Program-made: the position numbers and the translations under genes | Source of the DNA: Gammaproteobacteria bacterium | Lineage (GTDB): Bacteria > Pseudomonadota > Gammaproteobacteria > Arenicellales > Spongiicolonaceae | Length of the DNA stretch: 5,944 bases | Direction: 5' to 3' | Assembly: GCA_007570945.1 (NCBI GenBank) | Contig: RKSH01000054.1 | Span: forward strand, 1-5,944 | Part shown: piece after piece, positions 1-4,321 of the stretch | Numbering within the stretch: position 1 is the stretch's first letter | Layout of the letters: each line of letters starts with the position of its first letter | The notes under the pieces: model-generated | Told to the model about the DNA's origin: nothing | The model's database searches: none | What the model saw: only the letters and a program-made list of their open reading frames with translations

Positions 1-116
1 CGCCCGCAAACCGCCACCACCCGCGCCCGCGGATGCGCCGCCAACGCCGGCAAATACATGGAATCGGCCCACCAACTTGTGCCGATGAGCGCGATATTAA
101 TTTGAGAACGGGGCAT
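1..116 (-). CDS. Gfo/Idh/MocA-family oxidoreductase, N-terminal fragment (cut by window edge)
   Basis: Only the first 38 codons lie in the window; the gene continues beyond base 1. Reading the minus strand from the ATG at 116-114 gives a short polar start, then a beta strand (INIALIG, residues 6-12), a glycine turn and helix (GTSWWADSMYLPAL, 12-25) and a second strand (ARVVAVCGR). This is the beginning of an NAD(P)-binding Rossmann fold as in Gfo/Idh/MocA dehydrogenases, which oxidise or reduce sugars, inositols and related polyols in the cytoplasm. The turn reads GTSWWA instead of the classic GxGxxA; I recall this variant from this family but cannot confirm it here. No Shine-Dalgarno sequence precedes the ATG. 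The gene is divergent from murU. Its substrate cannot be told, because the C-terminal substrate domain is outside the window. Confidence 0.72.
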   Translation of the reverse strand, partial: MPRSQINIALIGTSWWADSMYLPALAAHPRARVVAVCG

Positions 117-140
117 GACAAAAGGCAAGCGGTGGCGGCG

Positions 141-146
141 ATGATA
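141..146 (-). promoter_or_regulatory. Possible -10 element for the Gfo/Idh/MocA gene
   Basis: The minus strand reads TATCAT, 24 bases before the ATG at 116. It matches TATAAT at five of six positions. No good -35 hexamer is visible 16-18 bases upstream, so this is a weak candidate only. Confidence 0.25.
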
Positions 147-347
147 CACGGTTTGGATTCACCGCGCCGCGCCCACGCCGCACCGTTCGCAGTTTGTTGA
201 GCGGGCGTCCGAACTGTTCCCGATTAGAAACGCCATTCGCCGGGAATGACGGAGCCGGTGATGGTGAAAGCGCCAGGTGTTTGCGCTTTGGCATCCGGTG
301 CGGCGACGGTTAGAAGCGGCCGGCGAGGAGGACGCCGCCAATCTAAT

Positions 348-362
348 CCCCGTGCTGCGGGG
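348..362. repeat. Short inverted repeat over the expected murU -35 position
   Basis: CCCCG and CGGGG flank a 5-base spacer (TGCTG). The element ends 9 bases before the murU -10-like hexamer and so lies over the place where a -35 box would be. It could be an operator half-site pair or simply a product of GC-rich sequence. Confidence 0.25.
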
Positions 363-371
363 GGCGGCGGT

Positions 372-377
372 TACAAT
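372..377 (+). promoter_or_regulatory. -10 element directly before murU
   Basis: TACAAT matches TATAAT at five of six positions. It ends 6 bases before the ATG at 384, so transcription would be expected to begin at or within a base or two of the start codon, giving a leaderless or nearly leaderless mRNA. The G-run just before the ATG is too close to serve as a normal Shine-Dalgarno sequence. No clear -35 box is visible. Confidence 0.45.
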
Positions 378-383
378 GGGGGC

Positions 384-1055
384 ATGGACGCGATGATTTT
401 GGCGGCCGGGCGGGGCGAGCGGATGCGGCCGCTGAGCGACCGCACACCGAAGCCGCTGCTGATGGCCGGCGGCAAAAGTTTAATTGAGCGCCAACTGGAC
501 TCGTTGGCGCGCGCCGGCGTCAAGGGCGTGGTGGTGAACTGCGCGCGCCTCGGCGGGCAGATTGAACAGGCTCTCGGCGATGGCGCGCGTTACGGCCTGT
601 GCATTCGGTATTCGCGCGAGTCCGGCGGCGCGCTTGGCACCGGCGGCGGCGTGGCGCGCGCATTGCCGCTGTTGCGGGGCGATTTTTTTCTGGTGGTGAA
701 CGGCGATGTGTGGTGCGACTTTGCGCTCGGTGAATTGCGCATTGGTGACGGCCTGGACGCCTGCATCGTGCTGGTCAAAAATCCGCCGCACAACCCGCGC
801 GGCGATTTTGCGCTGGATGACGGCGCGGTGCGGTTGCTGGACGGCGAAAGTGAGGGTTTGACTTTCAGCGGCATCGGCGTTTATGCGCGGCGTTTGTTTG
901 GCGATGCGCCGGGCGAAAAATTTTCCCTCGGTGATGTTCTGCGGCGCGCCGCCGGCGGCGGCCGGGTGGGCGGCGTGCTACACCGCGGCCGCTGGGTGGA
1001 CGCCGGTACGCCGGCCCGGCTCGCCGCTCTCGACGCGCTGCTGAGCGGCGCTTAG
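384..1055 (+). CDS. murU: N-acetylmuramate alpha-1-phosphate uridylyltransferase (MurU)
   Basis: MurU transfers UMP from UTP to MurNAc-alpha-1-phosphate, giving UDP-MurNAc and pyrophosphate. This is the last step of the cytoplasmic recycling route that bypasses de novo UDP-MurNAc synthesis and is tied to intrinsic fosfomycin resistance in Pseudomonas. The product is 223 residues, the length I recall for P. putida MurU. It opens with MDAMILAAGRGERMRPLSD (nucleotide-binding G-x-G-x-R-M signature), then TPKPLL with its lysine (residues 21-26), a TGGG loop (86-89), the metal-binding VNGDVW (105-110), RGDFAL (139-144), the FSGIGVY strand (161-167) and the C-terminal HRGRWVDAGTPARL (200-213). The loop reads LGTGGG where I recall LETGGG in Pseudomonas. 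The ATG at 384 is chosen because MDAMILAAG matches the family start; the frame is open back to 246, but that part is low-complexity. The usual partner gene amgK (MurNAc kinase) is not adjacent. The last 78 bases overlap lipB on the other strand. Confidence 0.92.
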   Translation: MDAMILAAGRGERMRPLSDRTPKPLLMAGGKSLIERQLDSLARAGVKGVVVNCARLGGQIEQALGDGARYGLCIRYSRESGGALGTGGGVARALPLLRGDFFLVVNGDVWCDFALGELRIGDGLDACIVLVKNPPHNPRGDFALDDGAVRLLDGESEGLTFSGIGVYARRLFGDAPGEKFSLGDVLRRAAGGGRVGGVLHRGRWVDAGTPARLAALDALLSGA

Positions 1056-1733
1056 CTGCGGCAAGGCATTCTCGGAGCGCAAGTCACCGTAACCGAACAC
1101 CGCAGCCAAATGTTTCAGCAGCCGCTCCTCCACTTCGGCAATGTCAACACTGCAACCGTCACCCGCGACGGTGCGCAAATCAGTCACTTCCAAACCGCGA
1201 ACGCCGCACGGGTCGATGGCGGCGAATGCGCTCTTGTCGATTGCAACGTTGAGACTTAGACCATGGGTTGTGCACCGCCGGCGAACGCGCAATCCGAGGG
1301 CGGCGATTTTTGCACCGCCAACGTACACCCCGGGCGCGCCATCCATGCGCCCGGCGGTGGCGCCGTAGTCACCGATGCAGGCAATCACGGCCTGCTCCAG
1401 CCCGCGCACCAGTTGGCGGACGCCGATGCCGGCGCGGCGCAGGTCCAGCAGCAGGTAGGCGACGATTTGCCCCGGCCCGTGCCAGGTGAACAGGCCGCCG
1501 CGGTCGCTGGCCACCAGCGGCACGCCGTTAATGTTACGGCGGCCGCCGATGGCGGCGCGGCAACGCAGGCCGCCGGTGTACACCGGCGGATGCCGCAGCA
1601 GCCAGATTTCATCCACGGTGGAGGGGCCGCGGGCGGCGGTAAAAGCCTGCATGGCAAAGGCGGCGGCGGCGTAGTCCACCACGCCAAGCCGGCGAACGGT
1701 GAGTGCGGCGTTTGGAACGGTCAGCGGAACCAC
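978..1733 (-). CDS. lipB: Lipoyl(octanoyl) transferase LipB
   Basis: LipB moves the octanoyl group from acyl carrier protein to a lysine of lipoyl domains (pyruvate and 2-oxoglutarate dehydrogenases, glycine cleavage H protein); LipA then inserts sulfur. With a GTG start at 1733 the product is 251 residues. It shows VRRLG near the N terminus, DRGGLFTWHGPGQIVAYLLL (residues 77-96), APGVYVGGAKIAALGLRVRR (133-152) with the conserved lysine K142, THGLSLNV (156-163), and PCGVRGLEVT with the acyl-accepting cysteine C176. The lysine-to-cysteine spacing of 34 equals that I recall for E. coli (K135, C169). The start is uncertain: no ATG is suitable, and an in-frame GTG at 1766 would add 11 residues. 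Both starts lie inside the end of dacA (13 or 46 bases of overlap), which suggests translational coupling. The C terminus runs about 30 residues past the usual end and is antisense to murU. lipA is not in the window. Confidence 0.93.
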   Translation of the reverse strand: MVPLTVPNAALTVRRLGVVDYAAAAFAMQAFTAARGPSTVDEIWLLRHPPVYTGGLRCRAAIGGRRNINGVPLVASDRGGLFTWHGPGQIVAYLLLDLRRAGIGVRQLVRGLEQAVIACIGDYGATAGRMDGAPGVYVGGAKIAALGLRVRRRCTTHGLSLNVAIDKSAFAAIDPCGVRGLEVTDLRTVAGDGCSVDIAEVEERLLKHLAAVFGYGDLRSENALPQLSAAQQRVESGEPGRRTGVHPAAAV

Positions 1734-2878
1734 AGCCGCACGTGGTCCGCCATCCACCCGAACCACGACGCCGCTTTTACATCCTGCAGCGCCACCAACG
1801 GTTCTTCGGTGAACACCTCGCCGCCGACGGTGACGGTGACGGAGCCGACGACGGCGCCTTTGGCCAGCGGCGCCTCAAGATAGTCGGGCAGGTGGACGCG
1901 GGTGCGCAGATTTTTAACCTTGCTGCGCGCCGCCAGTACGCGCAGACCGCCGGCCACGCCCACCGGCAGCGAGTCGGCGGCGCCGAACAGTACCTCAGCC
2001 TCGGCCACGGCCTCACCGTCGGCAAAGATTTCGCGGGCGCGGTAGTTGGCGTAGCCATGGCGCAGCAGAGCGCGCACCGCGCGGGCGCGGGATTGTTCAC
2101 TTTCGGCGCCGACCACCGAGGCGATGAAGCGCAAGCCGTCGCGCGCTGCTGAGCCGATTAAACAGTAGCCAGCGCTTTCGGTGTGGCCGGTCTTGACGCC
2201 GTCTATGGTTTCGTCCTGCCACAAAAGTTGGTTGCGGTTGTTCTGGGTGATGTTGTTGTGGGTGAAGGTTTTCTCGCGATGCCAGCGGTAGTAGTCGGGG
2301 AAGTCGGCAATCATGCGCCGCGTCAACAGCGACAGGTCGCGCACCGTGGAGTGGTGCTCGGCATCGGGCAGGCCGGTACTGTTGGTGAAGTGCGAGTTGC
2401 GCATGCCGAGTTCGGCGGCGACGGCGTTCATCTGCGCGGCGAAAGCCTGCTCGGTGCCGGAGAAATGCTCGGCGAGGGCGACCGCGGCGTCGTTGCCGGA
2501 CTGGATAATCACGCCTTTCAGCAGCTCCTCCACCGTCACCATGCTGTTCACCCGGATAAACGTGCGCGAGCCGATGGTGCGCCAGGCGAGCTCGCTGACC
2601 CGCACCTCGTCGCTGAGCTGCAAGTCGCCCTCGCTGAGCGCGCGGAAGATGACGAACACCGTCATGATTTTGGTCAAACTCGCCGGCGCAATGATGCGGT
2701 CGGGCTCATGGGCGCCGATAATCCAGCCGCTGCCCTGCTCCATCAGCAGCCACGACTTGGCCGCAACAGTGGGCGGCGCGGCGGGCGAGCGGCCGGCATC
2801 GGGAATGGCGGCGGCCGGCGCGGCGGCGGGGGCGGCGAAAAATAAAAACGTGGTGAAAAAGATTGAAAATAATCGCAT
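1721..2878 (-). CDS. dacA: D-alanyl-D-alanine carboxypeptidase (PBP5/6 type, DacA)
   Basis: This enzyme removes the terminal D-alanine from peptidoglycan pentapeptides at the periplasmic face of the inner membrane. The 385-residue product starts MRLFSIFFTTFLFFAAPAAA, a typical signal peptide with likely cleavage after an Ala-rich stretch near residues 20-24. All three active-site motifs of the penicillin-binding serine peptidase fold are intact: SLTK at 67-70 (nucleophile S67, K70), SGN at 127-129 and KTG at 229-231. A beta-rich C-terminal PBP5 domain follows (about 290-365), ending in an aromatic amphipathic helix (SWFGWMADHVRLWFR, 371-385) that matches the membrane anchor of PBP5/6. The ATG at 2878 is chosen because the signal peptide begins there; upstream in-frame ATGs at 2914 and 2995 would put polar sequence before it. 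There is no Shine-Dalgarno sequence. It heads a two-gene unit with lipB and is divergent from the flavodoxin-like gene, 68 bases away. Confidence 0.95.
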   Translation of the reverse strand: MRLFSIFFTTFLFFAAPAAAPAAAIPDAGRSPAAPPTVAAKSWLLMEQGSGWIIGAHEPDRIIAPASLTKIMTVFVIFRALSEGDLQLSDEVRVSELAWRTIGSRTFIRVNSMVTVEELLKGVIIQSGNDAAVALAEHFSGTEQAFAAQMNAVAAELGMRNSHFTNSTGLPDAEHHSTVRDLSLLTRRMIADFPDYYRWHREKTFTHNNITQNNRNQLLWQDETIDGVKTGHTESAGYCLIGSAARDGLRFIASVVGAESEQSRARAVRALLRHGYANYRAREIFADGEAVAEAEVLFGAADSLPVGVAGGLRVLAARSKVKNLRTRVHLPDYLEAPLAKGAVVGSVTVTVGGEVFTEEPLVALQDVKAASWFGWMADHVRLWFR

Positions 2879-2909
2879 GACAAAGGCCGGTGAAAGCGGC
2901 GGGACCGCA

Positions 2910-2915
2910 AACATA
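2910..2915 (-). promoter_or_regulatory. Extended -10 promoter candidate for dacA-lipB
   Basis: On the minus strand TATGTT is preceded by TGC, forming an extended -10 (TGnTATGTT). It predicts transcription starting near 2903 and a leader of about 25 bases before the dacA ATG at 2878. The extended form would make up for the lack of a clear -35 box. It shares the 68-base divergent region with the promoter of the flavodoxin-like gene. Confidence 0.4.
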
Positions 2916-2934
2916 GCACAAAACCGCCGCGTGT

Positions 2935-2940
2935 TACAGT
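2935..2940 (+). promoter_or_regulatory. -10 element directly before the flavodoxin-like gene
   Basis: TACAGT ends 6 bases before the ATG at 2947, the same spacing as at murU. Transcription would be expected to start at about the A of the ATG. There is no Shine-Dalgarno sequence in the short gap (CGCGCC). No good -35 box is visible. Confidence 0.38.
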
Positions 2941-2946
2941 CGCGCC

Positions 2947-3426
2947 ATGGCAGCAGCCAAACATCTGCTGGTGGTTTCCCATGTGCCGGCGGCATCGGTG
3001 AACATGCGGAAGTTGACCGACGCGGTGGCGCGCGGCGCGGCGCATGAGGATATCGACGGCGTGGAGGTGCGGGTTTGCCAGCCGCCGGCGGCCGGCGTGG
3101 ACGAGGCGCTGTGGAGCGACGCCGTGATTATCGGCACCATGGCCAACAACGGCTACATGAGCGGCCTGACCAAGGATTTTTTCGACCGCATTTACCGCCC
3201 GTGCCTGGAAAAAACCCAGGGCAAACCCTACGCGCTGTTCATCCGCGCCGGCCTGGGCGATGAGAGCGGCGCGGTGGCCGGCGTGGAGCGCATCGTCACC
3301 GGCCTGCGCTGGCAGCGGGTACAGGCGCCGTTGGTGGCGCGCGGTGAATTCCGCGACAAGTACACCGCGCGGTGCGAGGAGCTTGGCATGACTTTGGCCG
3401 CCGGCCTTTCGGCCGGGGTTTACTGA
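2947..3426 (+). CDS. Flavodoxin-fold / NAD(P)H-dependent FMN reductase-like protein
   Basis: This is a small cytoplasmic protein of 159 residues with the layout of a single flavodoxin-like domain: strand HLLVVSH (6-12), a loop and helix (VPAASVNMRKLTDAVARG, 13-30), strand VEVRVCQ (39-45), WSDAVIIGTMANNGYMSG (56-73), LTKDFFDRIYRP (74-85), strand KPYALFIRAG (93-102) and a C-terminal helix. The GTMANNGYMSGLTKDFFDR stretch matches the GTPxxxGxxSGxxKxFxDR pattern where the flavin ring binds in this family. The N-terminal phosphate loop (SHVPAASVNM) lacks the Ser/Thr-rich xSxTGNT form, so FMN binding is likely but not certain. It probably carries electrons or reduces a small molecule or quinone; no substrate can be named. 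It is divergent from dacA and lies 59 bases before the dioxygenase gene, which has its own promoter-like element and ribosome site. Confidence 0.82.
   Translation: MAAAKHLLVVSHVPAASVNMRKLTDAVARGAAHEDIDGVEVRVCQPPAAGVDEALWSDAVIIGTMANNGYMSGLTKDFFDRIYRPCLEKTQGKPYALFIRAGLGDESGAVAGVERIVTGLRWQRVQAPLVARGEFRDKYTARCEELGMTLAAGLSAGVY
3401..3416 (+). repeat. Hairpin overlapping the 3' end of the flavodoxin-like gene
   Basis: CCGGCC and GGCCGG form a perfect 6-base-pair stem with a TTTC loop, ending 10 bases before the stop codon of the flavodoxin-like gene end. No U-tract follows, so it is not a standard intrinsic terminator. It could slow polymerase or protect the transcript 3' end, or be incidental in GC-rich coding sequence. 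Confidence 0.3.
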
Positions 3427-3433
3427 AAACAAA

Positions 3434-3439
3434 TATAAT
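3434..3439 (+). promoter_or_regulatory. Consensus -10 element upstream of the dioxygenase gene
   Basis: TATAAT is a perfect match to the -10 consensus in an A/T-rich patch (3425-3439) that stands out in this GC-rich window. It predicts a start near 3446 and a leader of about 40 bases containing the ribosome site at 3475. No clear -35 box lies upstream, where the region is GC-rich and forms the hairpin at 3401-3416. Confidence 0.5.
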
Positions 3440-3474
3440 GCGCGCAATCGAAATCCCCCCTCACCGCCCAAACC

Positions 3475-3480
3475 GGAGGA
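3475..3480 (+). promoter_or_regulatory. Strong Shine-Dalgarno site for the dioxygenase gene
   Basis: GGAGGA lies 5 bases before the ATG at 3486. It decides that start over the in-frame ATG at 3438, which overlaps the -10 element and has no ribosome site. It is the only strong Shine-Dalgarno sequence seen before a gene in this window. Confidence 0.8.
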
Positions 3481-3485
3481 CGACC

Positions 3486-4292
3486 ATGAACACCCCGCGA
3501 GAATTTTGCGCCGACGACTACCGCCGCGACGGTTTTTTCTTTCCGCTGCAAATCATGACTTCCGCCGAGGCGGCCGGCCACCGGCGGCGGCTGGAAGAGG
3601 CCGAGGCGCGCCATGGGCCGATGCATTACCGCTCCAAGCCGTTTCTGCTGCTGACTTCCGCCATGGAGTTGGGGCGCCACCCGCGGCTGCTGGATGCGGT
3701 GGAAAAGATTATCGGGCCGGACATTCTGCTGTGGGAGGGCGCCTACATCATCAAGGAGGCCGGCGACCCGCGCTTTGTCAGTTGGCACCAGGACCTGACC
3801 TACTGGGGCCTGGACGACGGCGCCGGTGAGGCCTGCGTGTCGGCGTGGATTGCGCTCAGCGAGGCCGGCGCGGCCAGCGGTTGCATGCGCGCGCTGCCCG
3901 GCACGCACACCATGGGAAAGTTGCGCCACCGCGACACCGACGACGAGCAAAACATTCTGCACCGCGGCCAGGAAGTGGTGGCCGAAATTGACGAGTCGCG
4001 GACCGTGGACTTGTGCCTGGCGCCGGGCGAGGCCTCGCTGCACCACGGCTGGGTGATGCACGCCTCCAAACCCAACACCGGCGACGACCGCCGCATCGGT
4101 CTTAACCTGCAGTTCATCGCCCCGTCGGTGCGGCAGTTGGTGATGAAGGACGACAGCGCGACGTTGGTGCGCGGCCGTGACCGGCACCGCCACTTCCGCC
4201 CCGACCCGGCGCCGCACGGTGATTTTGACCCGGTGGCGGCGGACTTCCAGCGCGAGATGGAGCGGCGGCGCAGGGAAGTGTGGAGCGCCTGA
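3486..4292 (+). CDS. Phytanoyl-CoA dioxygenase (PhyH) family Fe(II)/2-oxoglutarate oxygenase
   Basis: Members of this family use Fe(II), O2 and 2-oxoglutarate to hydroxylate small molecules, releasing succinate and CO2. The 268-residue length is typical of bacterial members. The N terminus (YRRDGFFFPLQIMTSAEA, 12-29) is the usual 'dGf..l...l' opening. The metal site is complete: H101 and D103 in SWHQDLTYWGL, and distal H192 in WVMHASKPN. An arginine about ten residues later (R202 or R203, DDRRIGLNLQF) is the expected 2-oxoglutarate carboxylate anchor. W121 and the ALPGTH stretch (137-141) are also family-like. Since the second ligand is Asp and not Ala/Gly, it should be a hydroxylase, not a halogenase. 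The C-terminal part (228-268) is charged and rich in His/Arg. Neither neighbour identifies the substrate; candidates range from acyl-CoAs and osmolytes to secondary metabolites. Start and regulation are set by the strong ribosome site and TATAAT upstream. Confidence 0.9.
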   Translation: MNTPREFCADDYRRDGFFFPLQIMTSAEAAGHRRRLEEAEARHGPMHYRSKPFLLLTSAMELGRHPRLLDAVEKIIGPDILLWEGAYIIKEAGDPRFVSWHQDLTYWGLDDGAGEACVSAWIALSEAGAASGCMRALPGTHTMGKLRHRDTDDEQNILHRGQEVVAEIDESRTVDLCLAPGEASLHHGWVMHASKPNTGDDRRIGLNLQFIAPSVRQLVMKDDSATLVRGRDRHRHFRPDPAPHGDFDPVAADFQREMERRRREVWSA

Positions 4293-4307
4293 GCCGCCGC
4301 AGCGGCT
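4292..4307 (+). repeat. Inverted repeat between the dioxygenase stop and the synthase -10
   Basis: AGCCGC and GCGGCT form a perfect 6-base-pair stem around CGCA. It begins at the last base of the dioxygenase stop codon, and its last base is the first T of the TACAAT element. It has no U-tract. It may be a weak transcript-end hairpin or a repressor-type operator over the promoter spacer. Confidence 0.3.
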
Positions 4308-4312
4308 ACAAT
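4307..4312 (+). promoter_or_regulatory. -10 element directly before the citramalate/isopropylmalate synthase gene
   Basis: TACAAT ends 9 bases before the ATG at 4322, predicting a leader of only a few bases. The gap (CAACCGGC region) has no Shine-Dalgarno sequence. The element sits in the 29-base space after the dioxygenase stop, so the synthase may be transcribed independently as well as by read-through. No convincing -35 box is present. Confidence 0.42.
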
Positions 4313-4321
4313 CAACCGGCC

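Larger units (their letters stand above)
117..383. other. Intergenic region between divergent genes
   Basis: These 267 bases separate the divergent oxidoreductase and murU starts. They hold a weak minus-strand -10-like TATCAT (146-141), a minus-strand open frame without a start codon that ends at the TAA at 226-224, a 5-base inverted repeat (348-362), and the murU -10-like element (372-377). A plus-strand frame with an ATG at 246 runs in frame into murU, but it is arginine/glycine-rich and matches no MurU N terminus, so I treat it as non-coding. I see no tRNA, small RNA or riboswitch. Confidence 0.6.

Noticed and set aside
1..105. Plus-strand frame open from the left edge to the TGA at 103-105
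   Set aside because: It resembles no protein, while the minus strand of the same bases encodes a clear Rossmann-fold N terminus.
231..250. Resemblance of GTCATTCCCGGCGAATGG (minus strand) to dispersed repeats that contain GTCATTCCCGCGAA
   Set aside because: Only one copy is present in the window, the match is short and interrupted, and there is no inverted partner.
97..294. Minus-strand 65-residue frame in the intergenic region
   Set aside because: Low-complexity, no ribosome site, and it overlaps the oxidoreductase start in another frame.
246..383. In-frame N-terminal extension of murU from the ATG at 246
   Set aside because: The extra 46 residues are Gly/Arg-rich and unlike any nucleotidyltransferase start; MDAMILAAG at 384 matches the family N terminus and the -10 hexamer at 372 would lie inside the extension.
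1263..1883. Long plus-strand frame opposite lipB and dacA
   Set aside because: Composition (Ala/Gly/His-rich) is that of an antisense shadow of GC-rich coding sequence; lipB on the other strand carries conserved catalytic motifs.
2183..3047. Plus-strand frames of 220 and 244 residues opposite dacA
   Set aside because: They are antisense to the intact SLTK, SGN and KTG motifs of the carboxypeptidase and show no domain of their own.
3401..3416. Intrinsic terminator for the flavodoxin-like gene
   Set aside because: The stem is followed by GGTTTACTGAAAAC with no U-run, and it lies before the stop codon.
3786..3794. Possibility that the PhyH protein is a non-heme iron halogenase
   Set aside because: Halogenases of this fold replace the metal-binding Asp with Ala or Gly; here D103 of HQD is present.
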